This document shows positions 6,234 through 12,674 of a DNA stretch of 12,674 nt, one piece after another. The translations under genes and the position numbers were made by a program. Location: assembly GCA_041584015.1 (NCBI GenBank), contig JBFHES010000126.1:1-12674 (forward strand), read 5' to 3'. Positions within the stretch are counted from its first letter, which is position 1. Every line of letters begins with the position of its first letter. The notes below the pieces were generated by a model. The model made no database searches. It was not told the DNA's origin and saw nothing but the letters and a program-made list of their open reading frames with translations. The DNA comes from JBFHES01 sp041584015. Lineage in GTDB: Bacteria; Bacteroidota; Bacteroidia; Bacteroidales; M50B96.

Positions 6234-7064
6234 ATGAAGGTAGCAGTAACAGCAGCCAACGGTAATTTGGGTACCGCCGTTATTCGGAATTTAAAATTAG
6301 AAATTGGGGCAGACAATGTTATTGGCATTGCCAGAACTCCTGAAAAAGCAGAGCATCTTGGCGTTGAAATTCGTAAAGGTGACTATAACAAACAATCCGA
6401 TTTTGATCTTGCCTTGAAGGGAGTAGATGCTTTACTTATCGTCTCCGGAATGGATGAGCCTGACCTTAGAATTCAACAACATCAACATATAATTGATGCC
6501 GCCAAAAATGCAGGAGTTGCAAAGCTTGTTTTTTCGAGCATTATTGGCAAACCGGGAAAAAGCACATTCGATCCCGTAATCAACAGCAACAGACAAACAG
6601 AGAAAGATATACAAGCATCCGGATTATCTTGGACTATTGGTCGCAATGGGCTTTACATCGAACCAGATGTTGATTATATTGAGCACTATAAGGCAGACGG
6701 AAAAATAACAAATTGCGGAGGAAGTGGCATGTGTTCCTATGTTTCTCGTGACGAGTTAGGATATGCGTATGCAAAAATGCTGCTTAATAATGATAGGAAC
6801 GGTAAGGTGTTTAATTTATGTGGAGCTGCTATTACACAAGCTCAACTTACTGCATATCTAAATAAGGCCTTTGATCTTAAACTCATTTATGAGGAAATTA
6901 CTCCGGAAGCTTATTTAGCGTTTCAGCAACAATCAAATGGTGCTTTTCTGGGAACAATCATAGCAGGAATCTACACGAAAATTAGAAACGGAGAATTTCA
7001 TATTTCATCAGATTACCTGGCAGCAGCAGGCAAGAACCACGTTCAATGGGAAGATTATTTTTAA
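6234..7064 (+). CDS. NAD(P)-binding oxidoreductase, YtfG/QorB-like (atypical SDR, NmrA-type)
   Basis: A 276-residue soluble protein with an N-terminal Rossmann fold. The dinucleotide-binding loop is TAANGNLG (6-13), and Arg34 after the second strand (GIARTPEK) is placed to bind the 2'-phosphate of NADPH. As in E. coli YtfG (quinone oxidoreductase 2) and other NmrA-like atypical SDRs, there is no YxxxK catalytic pair; instead it has LVFSSIIG (98-105), the ETEK-like RQTEKDIQASGLSWT (120-134) and RNGLY (137-141), all alignable with YtfG. It probably reduces a quinone or other electrophile, or senses the NADP(H) state; the substrate cannot be read from the sequence. It is monocistronic, with TAnnTTT-like boxes at 6201 and 6214, and its TAA overlaps the stop codon of the convergent DUF2237 gene. 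Confidence 0.85.
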   Translation: MKVAVTAANGNLGTAVIRNLKLEIGADNVIGIARTPEKAEHLGVEIRKGDYNKQSDFDLALKGVDALLIVSGMDEPDLRIQQHQHIIDAAKNAGVAKLVFSSIIGKPGKSTFDPVINSNRQTEKDIQASGLSWTIGRNGLYIEPDVDYIEHYKADGKITNCGGSGMCSYVSRDELGYAYAKMLLNNDRNGKVFNLCGAAITQAQLTAYLNKAFDLKLIYEEITPEAYLAFQQQSNGAFLGTIIAGIYTKIRNGEFHISSDYLAAAGKNHVQWEDYF

Positions 7065-7435
7065 ACTTCTTGTTGTTCCTTTATCGCATATTTAAGTAAT
7101 AAATCCATTGGTATTATTTGGAGTGTAGCTTCGTTCGTTGCTTCCAGGTCAAGCATTGGAGCCATCCCGGCTTCGTAGGCTTCTAACCATCTTGCTGCAC
7201 ACAAACACCATTTATCTCCAGGTTTTAAACCTTTGAATTTAAATTGAAAGCTTGGTGTTGATAAATCATTTCCGGCCTCTTTGGAGTAAGTAAGAAATTC
7301 CTCAGTAGCAACTATGCATACCGTGTGAACGCCGTAATCCTTTTCTTCCGTATTGCAACTTCCATCGCGGAAATATCCGGTTAAGGGATCCTTACTACAC
7401 GGTTTTAATTCTAGTCCAAAAACGTTGTTTTGCAT
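7061..7435 (-). CDS. DUF2237 family protein
   Basis: A 124-residue cytoplasmic protein that matches DUF2237 along its full length: NVFGLELKPCSKDPLTGYFRDG (4-25), CNTEEKDYGVHTVC (27-40), GNDLSTP (55-61), GLKPGDKWCLCAARW (69-83) and an acidic, hydrophobic end. Five cysteines (13, 27, 40, 77, 79), including the CLC motif, sit at the family's conserved positions and suggest metal binding or redox chemistry, but the family has no established function. The usual DGCCNT is DGSCNT here, with one Cys replaced by Ser. The last codons run into the end of the oxidoreductase gene, so the two stop codons share the palindrome TTAA at 7061-7064. Confidence 0.9.
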   Translation of the reverse strand: MQNNVFGLELKPCSKDPLTGYFRDGSCNTEEKDYGVHTVCIVATEEFLTYSKEAGNDLSTPSFQFKFKGLKPGDKWCLCAARWLEAYEAGMAPMLDLEATNEATLQIIPMDLLLKYAIKEQQEV

Positions 7436-7488
7436 AAATTTAGTTTCATTCTTAAACAGAACTGTGCACGATTGGTTTAAAAAATGTG

Positions 7489-7496
7489 CAAAATTA
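7489..7496 (-). promoter_or_regulatory. -7 promoter element for the DUF2237 gene
   Basis: On the minus strand this reads TAATTTTG, an exact TAnnTTTG match. Transcription would begin near 7483, with a leader of about 48 nt before the ATG at 7435. No -33 TTG was found at the right distance. Confidence 0.35.
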
Positions 7497-7584
7497 AACT
7501 AGCATAAAGTGAAAAGGTAGTTCGGATAGCGTGTAGAAGCCCCCCTTAAGTTGAGAAGAATGTAATAGTTCGCAGTTTAAATTA

Positions 7585-7617
7585 ACAAAAAAGAGCTCCA
7601 GTAAACTGAAGCTCTTT
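7585..7617 (-). terminator. Strong rho-independent terminator of the T9SS cargo gene
   Basis: Read on the minus strand, AAAGAGCTTCAG (7617-7606) pairs with CTGGAGCTCTTT (7601-7590), a 12-bp stem with one G-T wobble around a TTTA loop, followed by three further T (six in a row in all). It begins 25 nt after the stop codon at 7642, the expected place for that gene's terminator. Confidence 0.85.
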
Positions 7618-7641
7618 CTCTGTCGGATATGTAGTTTCCTT

Positions 7642-9738
7642 TTATTTAATCAACTCAATGCGCTTTGTTTGAGAAGCAGTGTCAGTACTTACGCGTACGA
7701 AATAAATGCCAGCTTGGTAAGAACTAATGTCAATTGTTCTTGAAGCATTAGTATTCACAGTCTGCATTAATTTTCCTGTTATGTCCATAACTTCTACAGT
7801 AAAATTGCCTGAAGTATTCTCAATTTGAACATTAACAATACCATTACTTGGATTTGGAAAAATTGAGATACTGTTATCTAGAGTGGTCTCTTTGCTGTCA
7901 AGCAGGTTATAGAACCAATCGTGCGAACGTTTAAGAATTTCCTTTCGCACTGCAGCGTCATCAATCATAGCTATATCAACACCAATATAAACCACTTTAT
8001 AGTTACCATCGGTATAACGCAATCCACCAATTTTAGCAGCGGTATTATAGGTAAAAATAGCTTCAGCTCCGTTTAGTGGAGTTAGTTGATCCGGGTACAT
8101 GTTACCACCAAAAATATCGCTTAATGTAGTGTTTGCAATATCTCCAAAAATAGGATCAGTGCTTACAGCATTAAACTGGCTGTTGGCTGATGAACCATCA
8201 TTGGCATAACCTGCATTTAGGTAGTTTGTGAAAAATGACTGTGCTTCTGGTCCACCGTAACCATCACCGCTCATAATGTCCCAGGCAATATCCTGTCCTG
8301 AAATAAATACGTTTCCACCATTATCTAAGTAGCTTTTTAAAACGGTAGCTTCAGTTTCTTGTAATGATGGAAATTTCCAACCAATATTTAAGTAGATATT
8401 GTTAACAACGGAAAGGATGCCTTCATCATTTGAGACTTTAAGAAGGTCGGCGCCAACTTGAGCAAATGCTGTATTATTTGCATGACTTAAACCATCATGA
8501 AAATCTTGTTCAAAGTTATAGCTGTTACCATCGCCCCAGTTACCAGAACCAGTAACAATAAGATCAGTAACACCACTCATCACATAAACTTCAACAATTC
8601 TTGAATCTGCAGTAGGATATGTAACCGACTTAATTTCGAGCACATATTTTGCAAATGCTGGTGTTGGTCCAGGAACAACATTAATTAATAAATCTTCGGC
8701 TGTTGCATTGTTAATAGTATATGTTGTTTGTGAAGCATATGATGCCCCTCCAATTTCAAATGTGCCTGCCCAATCAGCAGGTGCATTGTCTGAACTTAAG
8801 GTAATATCAAAATCTTCGTCACCAGCTATGGCGCTTCCAAATTCAAAAGAGAAATCACTTCCCTGTCCATCTGCACCAAGAAGAGCAGCGCTAACAGGTT
8901 CTTGAACGGTACCAATGTATAAACTTGTAGATCCATCATGGAAACCATCAACAGCCGTTGACATAACACCTGTGTAAACTTCGAAATGACTCTCACTTAC
9001 ATAAACTGCAAGATCGCAATTGTTAATGTCGAAACTAGGATCAACCGTAGATGTTATTGTTTGGGTTACATACGTTCCAACTGCTCCAGGAGTAATTTGC
9101 ATTCCCCACTGACCAGTTAAAAGGTCTCTCAAAATATGTTTGTGATCATAATTTTGCTGCGTTCCATTTGTATAATCAGACTGGTATCCAAATACATGAT
9201 TCTCGAGCAATGCAACTTGTAAAAAGCAATCACCAGTTACAGCACCGGTAAAATACATTTCAACATTTACGGTAAGTTCATTTGTAGCAGTATCAAACAT
9301 CGATTCAAAACCAACATTAATTGGAGATAGTTCAGGCATTTTTTGAAGTGCTGCATAGTACCATGCTGAACGGCTAAGTGCTGGAACCGATTCTAACTCA
9401 GGAAAAATGTGACGATTTACTGTTCCTGATGGATAACCGCTAACACCCATTTCTGTAGCAAGTGCTTCACCATAAATGGTTCTGAAATCAGGTTCACCTG
9501 CAGCAGGTGTTGCAAACGATCCGGCATGCACATTAACTAAAACAATTCTATCTGGAAAATCAGTTGCAAGTTGTTCTGCTCTCAAATGACCGTCAGGACA
9601 ATACCCACAGTGAATTCCCGTGTATTCTTCAAGTACAATATTTTTGTGTTGTGGAGTACTCACCACAAAGTTTTGTGCTTGCACACTATAAATACACATT
9701 ATAGTGAGTAAAAGTGTAACTAGTAGATTTCTTTTCAT
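7642..9738 (-). CDS. T9SS-secreted Omp28/thioredoxin-like protein with amidotransferase-like domain
   Basis: A 698-residue multidomain secreted protein. Residues 1-21 form a signal peptide ending SVQA. Residues about 28-260 resemble Omp28-related proteins: a thioredoxin-like start with HKNIVLEEYTGIHCGYCPDG, whose CGYC (Cys44, Cys47) is a potential redox pair, then VLVNVHAG and GVSGYPSGTVNR, whose GYP fits the cis-Pro loop of thioredoxins. Residues about 275-380 are beta-rich. Residues about 388-612 look like a class I glutamine-amidotransferase or ThuA-like fold (DLIVTGSGN, LKSYLDNGGNVFISGQDIAWD, YKVVYIGVDIAMI); no catalytic Cys is visible there. Residues 622-698 are a type A T9SS sorting domain (IFPNPSNG, VMDITGKLM, SSYQAGIYFVRV, KRIELIK), so the protein is exported through T9SS and probably attached to the surface. 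Substrate unknown. It has its own terminator and is divergent from purB. Confidence 0.85.
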   Translation of the reverse strand: MKRNLLVTLLLTIMCIYSVQAQNFVVSTPQHKNIVLEEYTGIHCGYCPDGHLRAEQLATDFPDRIVLVNVHAGSFATPAAGEPDFRTIYGEALATEMGVSGYPSGTVNRHIFPELESVPALSRSAWYYAALQKMPELSPINVGFESMFDTATNELTVNVEMYFTGAVTGDCFLQVALLENHVFGYQSDYTNGTQQNYDHKHILRDLLTGQWGMQITPGAVGTYVTQTITSTVDPSFDINNCDLAVYVSESHFEVYTGVMSTAVDGFHDGSTSLYIGTVQEPVSAALLGADGQGSDFSFEFGSAIAGDEDFDITLSSDNAPADWAGTFEIGGASYASQTTYTINNATAEDLLINVVPGPTPAFAKYVLEIKSVTYPTADSRIVEVYVMSGVTDLIVTGSGNWGDGNSYNFEQDFHDGLSHANNTAFAQVGADLLKVSNDEGILSVVNNIYLNIGWKFPSLQETEATVLKSYLDNGGNVFISGQDIAWDIMSGDGYGGPEAQSFFTNYLNAGYANDGSSANSQFNAVSTDPIFGDIANTTLSDIFGGNMYPDQLTPLNGAEAIFTYNTAAKIGGLRYTDGNYKVVYIGVDIAMIDDAAVRKEILKRSHDWFYNLLDSKETTLDNSISIFPNPSNGIVNVQIENTSGNFTVEVMDITGKLMQTVNTNASRTIDISSYQAGIYFVRVSTDTASQTKRIELIK

Positions 9739-9813
9739 TGGTAATTATTTTGGATTTAGAGTTTAAAAATAAACATTAATCTCAGAATTGAAATTATGAT
9801 TAACAGTTTATTA

Positions 9814-9821
9814 TAACTTTG
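9814..9821 (+). promoter_or_regulatory. -7 promoter element for the purB operon
   Basis: TAACTTTG is an exact TAnnTTTG match, identical to the box before the PKD lipoprotein gene. TTG at 9788-9790 could be the -33 element, at a long spacing of 23 bp. Transcription would begin near 9826, about 19 nt before the purB ATG. No other promoter is needed for the two tightly linked genes downstream. Confidence 0.55.
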
Positions 9822-9844
9822 CGGGCAAAAGCAATAATATTAAG

Positions 9845-11188
9845 ATGCAATTAACAGAATTAACCGCAGTTTCGCCGATTGACGGCAGATATAGAAATAA
9901 GATTGAAGCATTAGCTCCGTATTTTTCTGAGTTTGGACTTATTAAATACAGAGTTCATGTTGAAATTGAGTATTTTATTAGTTTGTGCAGAATTCCTTTA
10001 CCTCAACTTAAGGGTTTTGACAGCAAGTTATTTCCGGAATTAAAGAAGATTGTTGAGCAATTTTCTGAGGCTGATGCTCAGCGCTGTAAGGATATTGAGA
10101 AGGTGACTAATCATGATGTTAAGGCAGTAGAGTATTTTATTAAGGAAAAATTTGATGCACTTGGACTTGAGGCATACAAGGAGTTTATCCATTTTGGCTT
10201 AACATCTCAAGATTGCAATAATACAGCAACACCATTATCATTGATGGAGGCGATGCATGATGTGCTGTATCCTTTGTATGATGAATTAATAAATAAGCTT
10301 TTCGAGCTAGCCGAATCATGGAAAGATGTTTCGATGCTTGCCAGAACACATGGACAGCCTGCATCACCAACCAGGCTAGGTAAAGAAGTTTTTGTATTTG
10401 CAGAGCGACTAACCAAGCAATTACAACTTTTAAAGATGGTGCCTTTCTCTGCTAAGTTTGGTGGCGCAACAGGTAATTTTAATGCACACCATGTGGCTTA
10501 TCCTGAAGTTGATTGGGTAGAGTTTGGAAATACATTTGTTAACTCCGTGCTTGGTTTAGACCGATCGCAAACAACAACACAAATTGAACATTACGATAAC
10601 ATCGCTGCTATTTTTGATGGTATCAGACGAATCAATACCATTATTATTGACCTAGATCGAGATATCTGGACCTACATCTCAATGGACTATTTTAAGCAAA
10701 AAATTAAAGCTGGTGAGGTAGGCTCAAGTGCCATGCCGCATAAAGTGAATCCAATCGATTTTGAGAATTCGGAAGGAAACCTGGGCATATCATCTGCCAT
10801 TTGCGATCATTTAAGTAATAAGTTGCCAATCTCAAGACTACAACGCGACCTTACTGATAGCACAGTTTTAAGAAATATAGGCGTGCCAATTGCACATACA
10901 ATGATTGCGCTAAAATCAACATTAAAAGGATTGGGCAAGCTTATTTTAAATGAAGATAAGTTAAAAGCCGACCTTGATAATAACTGGAGTGTAATTGCTG
11001 AAGCCATTCAAACTATCCTGCGTCGCGAACAGTATCCAAATCCTTACGAAGCTCTAAAAGAGCTTACCCGTAAAAACGATAAAGTTACTGCCGAAACCTT
11101 CGCCGAATTTGTAAAAAACCTTGATGTGTCTGATGCCATTAAACAAGAACTAAAGCAAATAACACCGTATAACTATACAGGAATTTAG
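9845..11188 (+). CDS. purB: Adenylosuccinate lyase
   Basis: This cytoplasmic homotetrameric enzyme of the fumarase/aspartase superfamily removes fumarate from SAICAR in de novo purine synthesis and from adenylosuccinate to give AMP. At 447 residues it aligns along nearly its whole length with the E. coli-type PurB: LTAVSPIDGRY (6-16), TNHDVKAVEYF (88-98), TSQD (120-123), RTHGQPASPT (167-176) with the conserved His169, and the signature loop GSSAMPHKVNPIDFENSEGN starting at 293, which carries the catalytic serine (Ser294/Ser295). It ends at ITPYNYTGI, about ten residues short of the E. coli C-terminus, with the catalytic core complete. It is the first gene of an operon with the barrel protein (1-nt gap) and kdsA. 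Purine genes are normally regulated, but no purine riboswitch or operator is visible upstream. Confidence 0.97.
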   Translation: MQLTELTAVSPIDGRYRNKIEALAPYFSEFGLIKYRVHVEIEYFISLCRIPLPQLKGFDSKLFPELKKIVEQFSEADAQRCKDIEKVTNHDVKAVEYFIKEKFDALGLEAYKEFIHFGLTSQDCNNTATPLSLMEAMHDVLYPLYDELINKLFELAESWKDVSMLARTHGQPASPTRLGKEVFVFAERLTKQLQLLKMVPFSAKFGGATGNFNAHHVAYPEVDWVEFGNTFVNSVLGLDRSQTTTQIEHYDNIAAIFDGIRRINTIIIDLDRDIWTYISMDYFKQKIKAGEVGSSAMPHKVNPIDFENSEGNLGISSAICDHLSNKLPISRLQRDLTDSTVLRNIGVPIAHTMIALKSTLKGLGKLILNEDKLKADLDNNWSVIAEAIQTILRREQYPNPYEALKELTRKNDKVTAETFAEFVKNLDVSDAIKQELKQITPYNYTGI

Positions 11189-11189
11189 C

Positions 11190-12461
11190 ATGAAATACCT
11201 AGTCGCAATGCTGCTCATTGTTGTTCCGTTTTTTACATGGGGGCAACTGAGCACAATTCAGTTTCCATCTGATTCAACTTTTTCATTTAAAGGAAAGAGT
11301 GTTGTAAGTTTTGAAACAGCTAATCTAATCGTTTCAAATTCGATTAACTTGGGTTTTGCAAATGCATTGTTTTCAAACGAGTTTATTGATGAAGACTTAA
11401 AGAATAAGGTGCGACTAAATGGGGATAACTTTTTATTAAGCGACAATCGCTTTGCGGCTAGATTTAATCATTATTCTGCTAACAGCAAGAATGGCAGATT
11501 AATAGGATGGGGACTAGGTGTTGGCTCTAACTATTTTTCCAGTGCCAACTATTCAGATGATTATTTCAATTTAGTTTTCAGAGGAAATAGTTTTTTTGAA
11601 GGAGATGTTGCTGATCTGTCAAAATCGGTTCTTAGTTATACCAGCTATCAGTCATTAAGCGCATACCTTTTAAATGTATGGGATAATGATAAGTATACAC
11701 TAGAACTAAATACCGGATTGTCCATTTTAAAAGGGCAGGATTTATTTAAACTGGATGTTAGAGATGCACAAGTTGCCACAGCACTTTATGGCGAAGAAGT
11801 GACCCTCGACATGGACTATATGTTTTACTCGTCCGATACAACAGCTTCAAATATGATGAGCTTTTCGGGCCTCGGTGCAGCACTAAATCTCGATTTTTCA
11901 TTTTTACATAAACGAAGTAATTTATTGTTTCAGTTGGATCTGGATAATTTGGGTGCAATTAATTTTAACAAGAATGGACAGCTGGTTGATACAAAAGTAA
12001 GTGCGGAACTAGCACCAACATCCATTGAATTATTCCCTGATTTTGATTTTGATATGGGAAATGTGCTCGACGTAGATAGCCTTACAAATCTGTTTTATGA
12101 TGATGAACTTAAAGCTGGATCCTATAGAACAACACTTCCTGCCCAGCTTCATGTGTCAGTGAGTAAGATATTTAGTGGCAAGTTATTCCATGCTGTAAGT
12201 ATTGGTGCCAGCAACTACTTTAATAGCACCTCCGTAACAATTCTAAACTTAAATACATCATTTAGAATTAGCGATCGCATCTATGCCAATCTGGAACTGG
12301 GAACAATTTCTGATGTTGGTGAATTTGCATCCATTCAGATTAGAGCGAATATTAAAGATCATGTTTATGCCAAATTGCAATACGGCGACATTATTGGTTT
12401 AACCGATATTGACAACGCTTACATGCAACAACTAAATACTTCATTAACTTTTATTTTTTAA
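11190..12461 (+). CDS. Outer-membrane beta-barrel protein, DUF5723-like
   Basis: A 423-residue protein with a signal peptide (MKYLVAMLLIVVPFFTWG, mature from about Gln19). The mature part has alternating hydrophobic and polar residues throughout, aromatic-rich strands such as LIGWGLGVGSNYFSS and NLVFRGNSFF, and a terminal Phe (TSLTFIF), the usual end of an outer-membrane barrel recognised by the BAM complex. It resembles the DUF5723 family of Bacteroidota barrel proteins; this is recalled from pattern, not searched. A stretch from about 280 to 305 (FPDFDFDMGNVLDVDSL) is strongly acidic and may be an extracellular loop or plug. The ATG lies 1 nt after the purB stop and the gene ends 2 nt before kdsA, so translation is probably coupled. 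Its function is unknown; the operon suggests a housekeeping or envelope role. Confidence 0.8.
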   Translation: MKYLVAMLLIVVPFFTWGQLSTIQFPSDSTFSFKGKSVVSFETANLIVSNSINLGFANALFSNEFIDEDLKNKVRLNGDNFLLSDNRFAARFNHYSANSKNGRLIGWGLGVGSNYFSSANYSDDYFNLVFRGNSFFEGDVADLSKSVLSYTSYQSLSAYLLNVWDNDKYTLELNTGLSILKGQDLFKLDVRDAQVATALYGEEVTLDMDYMFYSSDTTASNMMSFSGLGAALNLDFSFLHKRSNLLFQLDLDNLGAINFNKNGQLVDTKVSAELAPTSIELFPDFDFDMGNVLDVDSLTNLFYDDELKAGSYRTTLPAQLHVSVSKIFSGKLFHAVSIGASNYFNSTSVTILNLNTSFRISDRIYANLELGTISDVGEFASIQIRANIKDHVYAKLQYGDIIGLTDIDNAYMQQLNTSLTFIF

Positions 12462-12463
12462 TT

Positions 12464-12674
12464 ATGAATTTTGACTCAAATAAGTTACCCGGTTTAAAAA
12501 ACACAAACAGCGGTAACTTCTTTCTTTTAGCTGGTCCGTGTGTTGTAGAAGGTGAGGCGGTGGTAATGGAAATTGCTGAACGTATTATAGAAATTACTGA
12601 TAAACTTGCAATTCCATTCGTATTTAAAGCATCGTACAGAAAAGCAAACAGATCGAAGCTTGACTCTTTCACAG
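12464..12674 (+). CDS. kdsA: 3-deoxy-8-phosphooctulonate synthase, N-terminal 70 residues (3' end outside window)
   Basis: KdsA condenses phosphoenolpyruvate with arabinose 5-phosphate to give Kdo 8-phosphate, the first committed step of Kdo synthesis for lipopolysaccharide. The visible part matches: FFLLAGPCVVEGE (19-31), then IPFVFKASYRKANRSKLDSF, whose KAS and KANRS are active-site residues of the family. The AGPC motif has Cys26 where metal-dependent enzymes such as that of Aquifex carry their metal ligand; E. coli KdsA has Asn at this place and needs no metal. KASYRKANRS replaces the KASFDKANRS of E. coli, which I recall as usual in Bacteroidota. The ATG is 2 nt after the barrel gene's stop, with no room for a separate promoter. 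Only the 5' third or so is present because the window ends. Confidence 0.93.
   Translation, partial: MNFDSNKLPGLKNTNSGNFFLLAGPCVVEGEAVVMEIAERIIEITDKLAIPFVFKASYRKANRSKLDSFT

Noticed and set aside
7536..7560. C-rich run and short GTGCA repeats in the 7436-7641 gap
   Set aside because: No stem, reading frame or known motif is formed; the gap is explained by the DUF2237 promoter and the terminator at 7585-7617.
12451..12672. Minus-strand open frame at the right edge
   Set aside because: It is antisense to the start of kdsA, which matches its family strongly.
1..12674. Defence system, mobile element, CRISPR array or RNA gene of a known class
   Set aside because: No transposase, integrase, toxin-antitoxin pair, nuclease or helicase gene, regularly spaced repeats, or tRNA/rRNA sequence was seen on either strand.

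Overview
The window comes from an AT-rich member of the Bacteroidota. Three signs point there: a C-terminal type IX secretion (T9SS) sorting domain on the protein at 7642-9738, SprB-type repeats in the protein at 1-900, and exact copies of the Bacteroidota -7 promoter element TAnnTTTG upstream of several genes, with almost no Shine-Dalgarno sequences. The number of lipoproteins and secreted proteins suggests a free-living, perhaps marine, species; the order cannot be fixed from this sequence. I see no mobile element, CRISPR array, tRNA or rRNA.

Left part (1-4725): the 5' part of a large secreted SprB-repeat protein gene (minus strand, running off the left edge) is divergent from a solo xylulokinase gene (1066-2556). 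That gene converges, with 4 bp between stops, on a 100-residue PKD-domain lipoprotein gene (2561-2863). Next come a small secreted protein of unknown function (3072-3536, start corrected) and, convergent with it, a 388-residue lipoprotein gene (3559-4725).

Middle (4726-7435): a 303-bp gap holds a complete-looking plus-strand promoter at 4820-4852 and a perfect 12-bp hairpin with a T-rich tail at 4943-4991, with no convincing gene between them. This is a candidate small RNA or small-protein transcript. It is followed by a two-gene unit, an OB-fold lipoprotein (5029-5736, start corrected) and a DUF2750 protein (5757-6137), then a YtfG/QorB-like NAD(P)-binding oxidoreductase (6234-7064) whose stop codon overlaps that of a convergent DUF2237 gene (7061-7435).

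Right part (7585-12674): a strong terminator, a 698-residue T9SS cargo protein (Omp28/thioredoxin-like N-terminus, glutamine-amidotransferase-like domain, sorting domain) on the minus strand, and divergent from it a tight plus-strand operon: purB, an outer-membrane beta-barrel protein (DUF5723-like) and kdsA (cut by the right edge), with gaps of 1 and 2 nt. The operon joins purine synthesis, an outer-membrane protein and Kdo/LPS synthesis.

Most of the window is ordinary Bacteroidota chromosome. The items most worth a second look are the orphan promoter-terminator pair at 4820-4991, the purB-barrel-kdsA operon, and the domain architectures of the two T9SS-type secreted proteins.
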